Assembly: GCA_019912395.1 (NCBI GenBank)
Contig: JAIOIH010000031.1
Coordinates: 62,001-126,000 of the forward strand
Direction: 5' to 3'
Source of the DNA: Flavobacteriales bacterium
Lineage (GTDB): Bacteria; Bacteroidota; Bacteroidia; Flavobacteriales_F; PHOS-HE28
Length of the DNA stretch: 64,000 nt
A model generated the notes under the pieces. It saw only the letters and a program-made list of their open reading frames with translations. It did not search any database and was not told the origin of the DNA. Positions 16,901-24,792 of the stretch are shown piece by piece. Numbering within the stretch: the stretch's first letter is position 1; the number at the start of each line of letters is the position of its first letter. A program made the translations under genes and the position numbers.

Positions 16901-18160
16901 CACGCGGTGATCCAGGCCATCGAGAACAAGGAGACCTACATCGATCCCAAGGGGCGAAGGCGCTTCAAGCCACCCATGCCGTTGGATGAACTGCGCAAGC
17001 ATGTGAAAGAGCAATTAGAGGGTACCCTCATCAGCTTCAAGGCCAAGAACAAAGTGGTCACGCGCAATGTGAACAAGAGCAAGCGAGCGAAGGGCCATTT
17101 CAAAAAAGTGGAACTGACCCCACGCGGACAGCTGCACAAGGAAACGATCTACGGGAAGAAGCAACACTACATCACCAAGCTGGTGAAGGTGGGCCCTGGC
17201 TTCACCGAGGACATGATCGCCCAAGTGGCCAAGGCAAGCCACAGGCAAGCCCTGCTGCTCCGGTTCCATGCTGCCGGTGGCGACCCCAAGAAAGCCTTTG
17301 GCGGGAAGAACGCCTTGAACAAAAATCCGATTTGGCTCGATGAGCAGCACACGGAAAAGGTGCCGGAAAAAGTGAAGCTGGTGGAGATGGACACGCAATA
17401 CACCATCCGCAAGAACATCACGCCGGACCTGAAGCTGGAGAAGGTGATCGACGGTAGGGCCAAGCGTTTGCTACAAGAGCGACTGGCTCAATACGGAGGT
17501 GATGCCAAGAAGGCCTTCACCAATTTGGAAGAGAACCCGATATGGGTGAACGGGAAGAACGGAGCACAACACAGAACGGTAACCATAACTGGCGTGAGCA
17601 ATGCGCAAGCGATCCACGTTAAACGGGACTTGCAAGGCCAAGTCATCTTGGATGCCGATGGCAATGAGATACCGACCAGTTTTGTGCAGACCGGCAACAA
17701 CCACCATGTGGCCATTTACCGGGATGTCGATGGGAATTTACAGGAGAATGTGGTTTCATTCTTTGAAGCGGTGGAACGCAGGCTTCAAGGACAACACATT
17801 ATCGACCGGGAATACAATCATGAGAACGGTTGGACATTCTTGTTCAGCATGAAGCAGAACGAGATGTTCGTATTTCCCAACGAAACGAGTGGATTCGACC
17901 CAAATTCAATTGACCTGAAGGATCCTCGGAATGCAGCGCAGATCGCACCGAATCTATTCCGTGTCCAGAAGATATCGTCAAAGAACTATGTCTTTACTCA
18001 CCATTTGGAAACGAAAGCGGTAGACGGTGAGTTGTTAAAGACGAAGAAAGAACTCTCGACCGTGACCTATCGCTTCATTCAGAGTACCCCCCCACTGGAA
18101 GGCTGTGTAAAAGTCCGAATGGATCATTTGGGCCAAATCCAACATGTTGGTGAATACTGA
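13922..18160 (+). CDS. cas9: Cas9 nuclease, type II-C
   Basis: A 1412-residue RNA-guided DNA endonuclease. RuvC-I is GLDLGTTSIGWA (Asp8). An arginine-rich bridge helix follows at residues 61-80 (RTRMRGMRRNLDRYQDRR). RuvC-II is IRVELAREL (Glu709). The HNH domain has FDIEHIIPRARLFDDSFSNK (Asp793, His796) with the later Asn and Lys. RuvC-III is HHAMDAIAVAF (His962, Asp965). All catalytic residues are present, so both strands should be cut. The size matches the larger Bacteroidota II-C enzymes. The last ~440 residues form the wedge and PAM-interacting part. The gene is followed after 3 bp by cas1. Neither csn2 nor cas4 is present, which together with the tracrRNA position supports subtype II-C. 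Confidence 0.98.
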   Translation: MKKILGLDLGTTSIGWAVINEAEHVGEKAEIIRTGVRVVPLSTDEQSDFEKGKALSTNSERTRMRGMRRNLDRYQDRRAHLLKLLREHGLLKESSVLAETGKGSTHSLWALRAAAAEKPIELEQFARVLLTINKKRGYKSNRKANDEDEGQAIDGMSVAKELYDNDLTCGQYGIKRLLAGKRHIPDFYRSDLQAELDKIWLKQREYHGELLSFELKDKIAGKNQKTTWAILKEPWGLVGEKRKTKGFEKKVEDYQWRVDALSRKMELEQLAVVLQQVNGSISSSSGLLGAISDRSKQLMIKDQTVGQFLFAQIQRDPHSRVKGQAFYRQDYLDEFERIWEMQKDAHPELTPELKHEVRDTVIFYQRRLKSQKGLLAVCEFEGRKQPVIGEDGKPELTKDGKPKMWMVGPKVCPKASPLFQEFRIWQVLNNIDLIYEGLEGTGDERSENGIVRSGKVWSLGPEYKAQLFAVLNRTKELSAADVLKELKLKPKEWKVKNFKKIEGNRTNHKYMEAFGAMLKVTGHDDIELDKLTAEEQVETLEKILGELGVNTEILHFDASLTGKAFEQQPAYALWHLLYSYEGDDSRTGNEKLITQLREKFGFDRDCAEILCKVSFEDDHGSLSTRAIKKILPFLKDGLQYDEACEQAGYNHSHSVTAEENETRVLMDALEILSRNSLRNPVVEKILNQMVHVVNKVIEVYGRPDEIRVELARELKNSAKEREEMTKGISAATNVHDSIRKEIAKLHPFSTGVRITRNDIIKYKLYQELKENGYKTLYTGTHVPLEELFSKKFDIEHIIPRARLFDDSFSNKTLCVAEVNRAKSNATALDFMEVKYGADSNEVAQYTERVERFFKKVNPAKFKKLMMRESDIPDGFIERDLRNTQYIAKKSMGMLRQVARTVTGTTGKVTDKLRQDWELINVLQELNWPKYLKAGLTYSETNKDGAMIPKIKDWSKRNDHRHHAMDAIAVAFTRPSHIQYLNHLNARRDEEHKKHAVIQAIENKETYIDPKGRRRFKPPMPLDELRKHVKEQLEGTLISFKAKNKVVTRNVNKSKRAKGHFKKVELTPRGQLHKETIYGKKQHYITKLVKVGPGFTEDMIAQVAKASHRQALLLRFHAAGGDPKKAFGGKNALNKNPIWLDEQHTEKVPEKVKLVEMDTQYTIRKNITPDLKLEKVIDGRAKRLLQERLAQYGGDAKKAFTNLEENPIWVNGKNGAQHRTVTITGVSNAQAIHVKRDLQGQVILDADGNEIPTSFVQTGNNHHVAIYRDVDGNLQENVVSFFEAVERRLQGQHIIDREYNHENGWTFLFSMKQNEMFVFPNETSGFDPNSIDLKDPRNAAQIAPNLFRVQKISSKNYVFTHHLETKAVDGELLKTKKELSTVTYRFIQSTPPLEGCVKVRMDHLGQIQHVGEY

Positions 18161-18163
18161 GCG

Positions 18164-19069
18164 ATGATCAAGCGGACCATCGCCATCATCACACCTTGCC
18201 ACCTTTCGCTGCGGCAGGAACAGATGCATGTGCGAAGCAAGCTGTTCGAGGATGACACAGGCAAGACCGTGCCCATTGAGGACATGGGCCTGATGCTGAT
18301 GGAGCACCCGCAGATAACCGTGACCCAAGGACTGCTTGCGAAGCTGATGGAGCATAACGTGGCGGTGGTGAATTGCAATGAGCAGCACCATCCCATCGGC
18401 ATGCTGCTGAACTTCCAAGGAAACAGTACGCAGACAGAAACCTTCATCGCGCAAGCGGAAGCGGCCAAACCCCTGAAGAAACAACTGTGGCAGCAAGTGG
18501 TGAAGGCCAAGGTGGGCAACCAAGCACTGGTCCTAGAGGCGACCGGCCAGAATGCGGGCCGTTTGCAGAAGTTGATGCAGGAAGTGCGCAGTGGTGATGT
18601 GGACAACCGCGAAGGGGCTGCCGCCGTGTTCTATTGGCCTCGGATCTTCAGGGACCGTCCTGACTTTTTACGGGGCCGCGATGGTGCATATCCGAACAAC
18701 CTGCTCAACTACGGCTACGCCATCCTGCGGGCCTTGGTGGCCCGCGCCTTGGTGGGTAGCGGCCTGCATCCCACCCTCGGCCTTTTCCACCGCAACCGCT
18801 ACAACCCCTTCTGCCTGGCCGATGATCTGATGGAACCGTACCGGCCCATGGTGGACCAAGTGGTGGCGGGTATCATAAGCCAACGCCCACCAGACCGGGA
18901 AGAATTGGACCAAGTGGCCAAGATGGCCCTTCTACGGATCCCCACCATGGACGTGATGATGGCCGGCAAGCAACGGCCATTGCTGGTGGCAGCAAGTGAA
19001 AGCAGCGCCTCATTGGCCCGCTCCTTCTTAAGTGGCGATGGAAAATTGGCGCTCCCCATGCCCGCATGA
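18164..19069 (+). CDS. cas1: Cas1 integrase, type II
   Basis: A 301-residue Cas1, the catalytic subunit of the Cas1-Cas2 spacer integrase. The expected metal ligands are visible: Glu in NREGAAAVFYWPRIF, His in LGLFHRNRYNPFCLADDLME, and Asp in the same segment. Length and the C-terminal helical half are standard for type II. It starts 3 bp after cas9 and overlaps cas2 by 4 bp (ATGA), so the three cas genes form one operon. All residues needed for spacer acquisition appear intact. Confidence 0.96.
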   Translation: MIKRTIAIITPCHLSLRQEQMHVRSKLFEDDTGKTVPIEDMGLMLMEHPQITVTQGLLAKLMEHNVAVVNCNEQHHPIGMLLNFQGNSTQTETFIAQAEAAKPLKKQLWQQVVKAKVGNQALVLEATGQNAGRLQKLMQEVRSGDVDNREGAAAVFYWPRIFRDRPDFLRGRDGAYPNNLLNYGYAILRALVARALVGSGLHPTLGLFHRNRYNPFCLADDLMEPYRPMVDQVVAGIISQRPPDREELDQVAKMALLRIPTMDVMMAGKQRPLLVAASESSASLARSFLSGDGKLALPMPA

Positions 19070-19404
19070 GCCATGACCGCTTCAGCGCCTACCGTGTAAT
19101 GTGGCTGTTCGTAATGTTCGACCTGCCCACGGAGACCAAACGGGACCGCAAGAATGCCTCGCAATTCAGAAAGAAGCTGATCGAGAACGGTTTCACCATG
19201 ATGCAGTTCTCCATCTACCTGCGTCATTGTGCAAGCAAGGAGAATGCGGAAGTACACCGTAGGCGCGTGCTTGCGTTACTACCCCCGCATGGCATGGTGA
19301 ACATCCTCGCCGTAACCGACAAGCAATTCGGAGGCATGGAGATCTACCTCAACACCAAACAGATCGAGGAGCTGGAGACGCCCCAGCAACTCGAACTCTT
19401 CTGA
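19066..19404 (+). CDS. cas2: Cas2, adaptation subunit
   Basis: A 112-residue Cas2 that dimerises to bridge two Cas1 dimers during spacer integration. The ferredoxin-like fold is recognisable from LFVMFDLPTETKRDRK (beta-1 with Asp), the FTMMQFSIYLRHC strand and the VNILAVTDKQFGG strand. It overlaps the cas1 stop by 4 bp, giving translational coupling. The A of its stop codon begins the A-run that, read on the other strand, is the T-run of the array terminator. Confidence 0.95.
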   Translation: MSHDRFSAYRVMWLFVMFDLPTETKRDRKNASQFRKKLIENGFTMMQFSIYLRHCASKENAEVHRRRVLALLPPHGMVNILAVTDKQFGGMEIYLNTKQIEELETPQQLELF

Positions 19405-19433
19405 AAAAGGGGCCGGAGCAGCTTGCTCCAGCC
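19404..19433 (-). terminator. Intrinsic terminator for minus-strand CRISPR transcript
   Basis: On the minus strand the sequence reads GGCTGGAGCA-AGC-TGCTCCGGCC (one mismatch), then CC and TTTTT: a typical intrinsic terminator facing away from the array and abutting the cas2 stop. On the plus strand the hairpin is followed only by a C/T-rich run, so it suits array transcription better than cas transcription. Confidence 0.8.
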
Positions 19434-19506
19434 TCTTCCCCTTCCAGAATTCCTTCGGACCGAAATCCCTTGAAACGCCTACCAACACTGGGCTTTAGAA
19501 CATCGG

Positions 19507-19861
19507 GTTGGATCAGCTAGGCCCAAAGGAAAGAATTGAAAGCAGATCACAACCGCTGGCATCAACTATGTCACGGGAGGGGTGTTGGATCAGCTAGGCC
19601 CAAAGGAAAGAATTGAAAGCAGATCACAACGAACGGGGCGAATACATCCACCTGACCGGAGTTGGATCAGCTAGGCCCAAAGGAAAGAATTGAAAGCAGA
19701 TCACAACTAGGTCTTTTTTAATGCTGATGGCCTTTTGGTTGGATCAGCTAGGCCCAAAGGAAAGAATTGAAAGCAGATCACAACCGTTCGCTTGTCCTTG
19801 TATGGGGCGAGTAGGTTGGATCAGCTAGGCCCAAAGGAAAGAATTGAAAGCAGATCACAGA
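19507..19861 (-). CRISPR. Type II-C CRISPR array, 5 repeats and 4 spacers
   Basis: Five 47-nt repeats begin at 19507, 19584, 19661, 19738 and 19815, separated by four spacers of exactly 30 nt (19554-19583, 19631-19660, 19708-19737, 19785-19814). On the plus strand the repeat starts GTTGGATCAG and ends ATCACAAC. Four repeats are identical; the fifth ends CACAGA instead of CACAAC, marking the end away from cas2 as the older end. The minus-strand orientation was chosen because the repeat then begins GTTGTGATCTGCTTTC, complementary to the tracrRNA anti-repeat, and because a terminator for that strand follows at 19404-19433. Spacers show no match within this window by eye. Confidence 0.97.
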
Positions 19862-20274
19862 ATGAGCTGGCCACTCGGCCCCCATGAACAGGCGGATGCC
19901 TGTTCATGGGGGCCAACCAGCCAACTCAGCCTGCGGCCATGACATATAGGTTTCCAGGACCGCGCTCCGCGCGGGGGTTACCGCTCTGACCTAGTTGGTC
20001 AAGACACAAGACCAGAGTTCAAGTATTTCACGGAATGTCATGCTCACAAAGCCACACCGGAGCACAGTCGCTGTAGGTCGAGATGGCCCACTCCTGCATG
20101 CCTTGGCCGGATGCGGATGAACAGCCAACGGCCTGCATGCGCCAAAAGCCGAAAGGCCTGAAGCCTGGAGGCTTACCGCAAGCAACGTCCACAAGCCTAT
20201 GGAGTTTCCAATCCGAATGCTTGAGTACACCGAAAGCCTGGAGCCTCGTTACCAAAGAAAGCCAACCGAAGCCC
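19862..20274. other. Spacer beyond the CRISPR array; candidate pre-crRNA promoter region
   Basis: No gene is supported. If the array is transcribed on the minus strand, its promoter must lie here. A strong hairpin (19877-19914) and a small one, CCGCGC-TCC-GCGCGG (19960-19974), were seen, but no clear TAnnTTTG box. From about 20130 to 20250 the sequence has repeated AGCCTGG/AGGCTTA heptads like those at other intergenic sites. Confidence 0.5.
19877..19914. repeat. Perfect 17-bp inverted repeat next to the CRISPR array
   Basis: Arms 19877-19893 (GGCCCCCATGAACAGGC) and 19898-19914 are perfectly complementary, with a 4-nt loop GGAT. Neither strand has a T-run, so it is not a standard terminator. 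On the minus strand it would lie in the leader RNA 16 nt before the first repeat. Confidence 0.9.
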
Positions 20275-21402
20275 TCAGCGCTTCTCCAGCACTGCTTCAA
20301 GGCTCTTCCACAGCCCTTCCGCAGTGCGGTCCCAGGTGAAGCGCTCCGAGCGGAGAAGACCCGCTTGTGCCAGCCGGGTGCGGAGTTCGGGATCATTCCA
20401 GAGTTTTACCATGGCTTCGGCGATGCTTTCCACGTTGAACGGATCGCAGTAGATTGCGGCTTCGCCGGCCACTTCGGGGAGGCTGGTGGCATCGGCGGCA
20501 ATCACCGGTACGCCGCACTTCATCGCCTCGGCCACCGGAATGCCGAAGCCTTCGAAATAGGAAACGAAGACCAAGGCCAAGGCATCGGCGAGGGTTTCGC
20601 GCAGTTGCTGCTGCTCCAGTCTGCCGGTGAAGGTCACTTTGTCGGCGTGGCGCATCTGTTTCCAGGCCGCTTTCATGCGGGCATCCCACCAGAAGGCCTC
20701 GCCCACGATCACCAGCCGTGCGTCCGCTTGCCTTTCCGCAAACTGATCGAAGGCTTCCAGCAAGCGTGCGATGTTCTTCCGTGGATGCAAGGAACCGACG
20801 CAGACGAAATAGGGCAGGCCGCCGGTCAACCGCTTGCGGGCGATGCCCTTCTCCCCTTCCGCCAGCGGCGCGAACACGGAGCCGATGCCGTTGTACACCA
20901 CATCGATCTTTTCCGCCGGTATGCCATAGGTCTTGATGATGTCCTGTTTGGAGAATTCCGATACGGTGACGATGCGCGCGGCTTTCTTCGCGAAGCGCGG
21001 AAAGCGGTTGCGATAGTAGCGGCTGTATGCGGGTGGAAGGTCCTTGGGGAAGTGCTCGAAGTTGAGGTCGTGGATCACAGGTAGCTGGGGCACGTCGGTA
21101 CGCAGGCTGAGGTAGCCGTCCGGCGAGAGGAAGATGTCCGCGCGGTGCCTGCGCAGGGCCCGGGGCAATACGCCATCGAACCAGATGCGATAGAGCATGG
21201 GATGGCGCGTGGGCGGCGGAAGCACCACAGGCGTCACGTTCGGTCCGTGGACGAACTGCCCTGCGTAGGGCCGATCGAAGAAGTAGATGAACTGGTGCTC
21301 CGGATGGGCCGCCGTGATGCGCTTGAGCGTTTCATGCGCGAACCAGCCGATCCCTTCCAGTTTGCCGGGAAGCAGGAGGCGGGTGTTTACGGCGATTCGC
21401 AT
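20275..21402 (-). CDS. Glycosyltransferase, GT4 family
   Basis: A 375-residue retaining GT-B glycosyltransferase of the GT4 type that transfers a sugar from a nucleotide donor to a growing polysaccharide or lipid-linked acceptor at the cytoplasmic face. The N-terminal domain carries HDLNFEHFPKDLP and a VSEFSKQDIIKTYGIPAEKIDVVYNG segment, typical of GT4. The C-terminal donor-binding domain has YFVCVGSLHPRKN and the E-x7-E motif in FFVSYFEGFGIPVAEAMKCG (first base of the motif in EGFGIPVAE). The sugar cannot be predicted. It lies at the edge of the polysaccharide locus but on the opposite strand, separated from the other genes by a triple 127-bp repeat. Confidence 0.92.
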   Translation of the reverse strand: MRIAVNTRLLLPGKLEGIGWFAHETLKRITAAHPEHQFIYFFDRPYAGQFVHGPNVTPVVLPPPTRHPMLYRIWFDGVLPRALRRHRADIFLSPDGYLSLRTDVPQLPVIHDLNFEHFPKDLPPAYSRYYRNRFPRFAKKAARIVTVSEFSKQDIIKTYGIPAEKIDVVYNGIGSVFAPLAEGEKGIARKRLTGGLPYFVCVGSLHPRKNIARLLEAFDQFAERQADARLVIVGEAFWWDARMKAAWKQMRHADKVTFTGRLEQQQLRETLADALALVFVSYFEGFGIPVAEAMKCGVPVIAADATSLPEVAGEAAIYCDPFNVESIAEAMVKLWNDPELRTRLAQAGLLRSERFTWDRTAEGLWKSLEAVLEKR

Positions 21403-21420
21403 GCCGTAAAGATGAATAAC

Positions 21421-21801
21421 ATCCGGAAGTCAGGGATCAATTGGCTGCAAGCTTCCAGCCGCAAGCCGTAAGCTCGGGTCTTCTACACACCAACTTGAAC
21501 CTGTAGCTCGCAGGCTGACCTCCGTTGCATACAAGCCTCCAGCTTGAATCCGGAAGTCAGGGATCAATTGGCTGCAAGCTTCCAGTCGCAAGCCGTAAGC
21601 TCGAGTCTTCTACACACCAACTTGAACCCGTAGCTCGCAGGCTGACCTCCGTTGCATACAAGCCTCCAGCTTGAATCCGGAAGTCAGGGATCAATTGGCT
21701 GCAAGCTTCCAGCCGCAAGCCGTAAGCTCGGGTCTTCTACACACCAACTTGAACCCGCAGCTCGCAGGCTGACCTCCGTTGCGTTCAAGCCTCCAGCTTG
21801 A
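21421..21801. repeat. Three tandem 127-bp repeats
   Basis: Three copies start at 21421, 21548 and 21675, each exactly 127 bp and differing at only a few positions. Each unit is itself made of degenerate heptads, for example AGCTTCC, AGCCGCA, AGCCGTA, AGCTCGG and AGCCTCC, AGCTTGA, so 17 blocks of 7 plus one of 8 account for its length. It fills most of the spacer between the GT4 gene and the four-helix-bundle gene (21403-21845), which has no gene. Confidence 0.95.
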
Positions 21802-21845
21802 GCTTGGGTTGGATACTATCCGCTATTTTCGAAAAAACAAAACCC

Positions 21846-22199
21846 ATGAAAGATTTCAAGAAACACATAGTATGGCAAAAGTCCATGAACCTGACCGATC
21901 TTGTCTTTGATCTTTATGAAGGGCTACCATGGCATCAAGTGTCAGAGTTGAAGCGGCAGGCAACCCGGTCCGCCATCTCCATCCCGTCGAACATTGCGGA
22001 GGGCAATTCACGCCGGAGTGAAAAGGACAAGCATCGCTTCATGGAGATCGCATTGGGTTCCTCCCTTGAACTCGAGACCCGGACATTGATCCTTCAGCGC
22101 AGACATTGGGCTCCGCAGGATGAAACAGTACAAGTGCTCCGTTCCATCGAGGAACAACAAAAAATGCTGCAATCCTTCATGAATAAGCTGAAGGTATAG
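21846..22199 (+). CDS. Four-helix bundle protein (23S rRNA intervening-sequence family)
   Basis: A 117-residue helical protein of the S23/IVP family: FKKHIVWQKSMNLTDLVFDL, the LKRQATRSAISIPSNIAEG signature and the SLELETR segment are characteristic. Relatives are encoded in 23S rRNA intervening sequences or, as Avd, beside diversity-generating retroelements. Stand-alone copies like this one have no known function. No reverse transcriptase or rRNA was seen here. The ATG at 21846 is preferred to 21798 because homology-like sequence begins at MKDFKKH. It lies between a 127-bp triple repeat and a heptad tract, and its GC is lower than that of its neighbours. Confidence 0.88.
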   Translation: MKDFKKHIVWQKSMNLTDLVFDLYEGLPWHQVSELKRQATRSAISIPSNIAEGNSRRSEKDKHRFMEIALGSSLELETRTLILQRRHWAPQDETVQVLRSIEEQQKMLQSFMNKLKV

Positions 22200-22208
22200 A
22201 CGCAGATC

Positions 22209-22244
22209 AGCTTGAAGCTTGCAGCTCTGGGGCTTGGAGCTTGA
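22209..22244. repeat. Heptad repeat tract (AGCTTGA type)
   Basis: Five successive 7-bp units AGCTTGA, AGCTTGC, AGCTCTG, GGGCTTG, GAGCTTG with a 1-bp slip, between the four-helix-bundle gene and the flippase gene. Confidence 0.75.
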
Positions 22245-22272
22245 ATTTTGTGAGCGACCTTTCGGCCCCTGC

Positions 22273-23721
22273 ATGCAACGCACATTCCTCACCAACCTGG
22301 CCCTTGTGCTGGCGCTGAACCTGTTGGTGAAGCCGTTCTACATCTTCGGCATCGACGCGGAGGTGCAGGTGCGTGCGGGCACTGCCGCCTACGGTGGTTA
22401 TGCGGCTTTGCTGAGCCTGAGCTTTTTGCTGAACATCCTGCTGGACCTCGGGATCACCAATTGGAATACCCGGAACATCGCGCAGCACACGCAGCTGATG
22501 CGCAAGCATGTGAGCGGCATCATCGCGGCGCGCTCGTTGCTGGCGGTGCTTTATTCGGTGGGGATCTTCCTGGCAGCTTGGATCTTGGGCTACCGCGGCG
22601 GGCAGTTGGAGCTGCTCGCGATCCTGGTGCTGAACCAAGTGCTGGTCTCCACCATTCTCTATTTGCGGTCGAACATTGCGGGTTCGCAGCGCTTTGCACA
22701 GGATAGCCTGCTTTCCGTGCTGGACCGGGTGCTGCTGATCGGCATCTGCGCTTGGCTGCTCTGGGGCCGTGTGTATTCGGGACCGTTCCCGATCGAATGG
22801 TTCGCTTGGGCGCAAACGGCTGCTTATGGAACCACGGCCGTGATCGCCTTGATCATGGTGGCACACCGTGCGGGAGGGCTGCGGCCACGCTGGGACCGCG
22901 CGTTCACCTTCAGCATCCTTCGCCAGAGCTTTCCCTTCGCCCTGCTGGTGCTGCTGATGAGCTTCTACTACCGCACCGACTCGGTGATGCTGGAACGGAT
23001 GCTGCCCGACGGCGACCTCCAAGCGGGCATTTACGCGCAGGGCTTCCGCTTCTTCGAGGCGTTCAATATGCTGGGCTTCCTCTTCGCCGGTCTGCTGTTG
23101 CCGATGTACAGCCGCATGCTGAAGAACAAGGAGGATGTGGGCCCGCTGACGGGCTTGGCATTGCGCTTGGTGCTGGCGGGAACACTGGCAGTGGCCGTGA
23201 TCGGAAGCTTCTACGCCAAGGCCGTGATGGACCTGCGCTATACGGAGCACACGGACCTTTCCGCCCCGGCCTTCGCGGTGCTGATCTGGTGCTTTGTCGG
23301 GGTCTGCATCACCTACATCTTCGGCACGTTGCTTACGGCCAGCGGCGACCTGAGGACCTTGAACAAGCTGGCCGCGGGCGGAATGGTGCTGAACATCGGC
23401 CTGAACCTGGTGCTCATTCCGCAATTCCATGCGTACGGTGCGGCCCTGGCCAGCCTGATCACGCAAGGGGCGATGGCGGTTGCGCAAATGGTGGTGGCCG
23501 CTCGCCGGTATTCCCTCTCGTCCAAGCTGCGGGACGTGCTGGGGCTGGGTGCCTACCTCGGGGTACTTTTGGGCGCTGCATTTGCCCTCCGGGAGGCGGG
23601 GGCGGAACTCCTGATCGCCGCGCCGGCACTGGCGGCGATAGCCGCTGCGGGGGCCTTGGCCACCGGGCTGGTACCCGTCCGCGGGCTGCGTTCGCTCTTG
23701 CCTCTGCGGAATCAGGGCTGA
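22273..23721 (+). CDS. Polysaccharide flippase (Wzx-like, MATE/MOP superfamily)
   Basis: A 482-residue polytopic membrane protein with about 12-14 hydrophobic helices, predicted to flip lipid-linked oligosaccharide across the inner membrane. The early FLLNILLDLGITNWNTRNIA and the later LLMSFYYRTDSVMLERMLPDG resemble the polysaccharide-export branch of the MOP superfamily. ATG at 22273 is preferred to 22219, which would add a non-hydrophobic leader that reads through a heptad repeat tract. Two Wzz-like genes and a Wzy/WaaL-like gene follow on the same strand, which supports a Wzx/Wzy-type pathway. Confidence 0.88.
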   Translation: MQRTFLTNLALVLALNLLVKPFYIFGIDAEVQVRAGTAAYGGYAALLSLSFLLNILLDLGITNWNTRNIAQHTQLMRKHVSGIIAARSLLAVLYSVGIFLAAWILGYRGGQLELLAILVLNQVLVSTILYLRSNIAGSQRFAQDSLLSVLDRVLLIGICAWLLWGRVYSGPFPIEWFAWAQTAAYGTTAVIALIMVAHRAGGLRPRWDRAFTFSILRQSFPFALLVLLMSFYYRTDSVMLERMLPDGDLQAGIYAQGFRFFEAFNMLGFLFAGLLLPMYSRMLKNKEDVGPLTGLALRLVLAGTLAVAVIGSFYAKAVMDLRYTEHTDLSAPAFAVLIWCFVGVCITYIFGTLLTASGDLRTLNKLAAGGMVLNIGLNLVLIPQFHAYGAALASLITQGAMAVAQMVVAARRYSLSSKLRDVLGLGAYLGVLLGAAFALREAGAELLIAAPALAAIAAAGALATGLVPVRGLRSLLPLRNQG

Positions 23722-23727
23722 ACGGGC

Positions 23728-23735
23728 TACTTTTG
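23728..23735 (+). promoter_or_regulatory. Possible -7 promoter box before the Wzz-like genes
   Basis: TACTTTTG exactly fits the Bacteroidota -7 element TAnnTTTG and lies 28 bp before the first Wzz-like start codon. No -33 box was found at the right distance. Confidence 0.4.
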
Positions 23736-23763
23736 CCGACCGTTTCTCAACGGGGAACAGCAC

Positions 23764-24792
23764 ATGGCGTACGGAGCAGAACAGAATGGAGACCACTCGT
23801 TCCATCTCGCCATTTTTCTATGGCGGAGGCGGCGGTTCATCCTGGGCATGGCCCTTCTGGGCCTGGTGGGCGGCATTGTGGCGACGCTGGCCATGACACC
23901 GCTGTACCGGAGCGAGGTGATCCTCTTCCCCGCCATCACCAACAGTGTTTCAAAGGCCCTATTGAGCGAGCAATCCACCGGGCGGGATGACATTCTCGCC
24001 TTGGGTGACGAGGAGGATGCCGAGCAGCTGCTGCAGATCCTCAACTCGGACCAAGTGCGCGAGCGCACTTCGGAGCGCTTCAACCTGATGAAGGTGTACC
24101 GGATCGACCCGGAGGGGAAGCACAAGAACTCCAAACTGCGGGATGCCTACGAAAACCACGTGAAGTTCGTGTACACCAAGTTCGGCAGCGTGCGGGTGGA
24201 AGTGCTGGACGCGGACCCGCAACGCGCTGCGGACATGGCCAACTTCATGAGCGCCCAAGTGGACAGTGTGTGGAACGAAATGGCGCACGAACGTGCCCTC
24301 AAGGGGTACCGGATCGTGCAGGAGAACGTGGATGCGCTCACCTGGGAGATCCAGCAGATCGGGGATAGCATGGCGGTGCTGCGCTCCCTCGGGGTGCAGG
24401 ATTACCACACCCAGGCGGAGCGCTTCAACGAATACCTCGGTGCCGCGATCGTGAAGGGTGACCAACGCGCGATCAACGAATTTGAACGGCGCTTCGCGGT
24501 CCTGGCCGAGCACGGGGGGGAGTATGTTACCTTGCAGGACAAGCAATTCAACGAGATGAAGCGGCTGAGCATGCTACGGATGAAGCTGGAGCAGGCCAAG
24601 GCCGACCTGGGCAGTGACCTGCCGCACAAGTTCACGGTGAACCGCGCCTTCCCTGCCGATCGCAGGAGTTACCCGATCTGGTGGCTGGTGATCACCTTGA
24701 GCACATTCGGCACGCTGGTGCTGGCCTTGTTGCTGATCGTGGCACAGGAAAACCTCCGAATTATCCGTCATATCCGAACGACCCATGGATGA
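23764..24792 (+). CDS. Wzz-like polysaccharide chain-length/co-polymerase protein 1
   Basis: A 342-residue inner-membrane protein with the Wzz layout: a short cytoplasmic start, a first membrane helix (residues ~28-48, FILGMALLGLVGGIVATLAM), a long periplasmic coiled-coil region, and a second helix near the C-terminus (WWLVITLSTFGTLVLALLLI). PLYRSEVILFP after the first helix is typical of the Wzz domain. Such proteins set polysaccharide chain length with the polymerase. No kinase domain is present. The gene overlaps the next by 8 bp. Confidence 0.85.
   Translation: MAYGAEQNGDHSFHLAIFLWRRRRFILGMALLGLVGGIVATLAMTPLYRSEVILFPAITNSVSKALLSEQSTGRDDILALGDEEDAEQLLQILNSDQVRERTSERFNLMKVYRIDPEGKHKNSKLRDAYENHVKFVYTKFGSVRVEVLDADPQRAADMANFMSAQVDSVWNEMAHERALKGYRIVQENVDALTWEIQQIGDSMAVLRSLGVQDYHTQAERFNEYLGAAIVKGDQRAINEFERRFAVLAEHGGEYVTLQDKQFNEMKRLSMLRMKLEQAKADLGSDLPHKFTVNRAFPADRRSYPIWWLVITLSTFGTLVLALLLIVAQENLRIIRHIRTTHG

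Noticed and set aside
19404..19433. Terminator for the cas operon
   Set aside because: The T-run is on the minus strand; the plus strand has only a C/T-rich tail, so it fits array transcription better.
22207..23805. 532-residue minus-strand frame
   Set aside because: Antisense to the flippase gene; composition is rich in Gln, Arg and His, typical of shadow frames.
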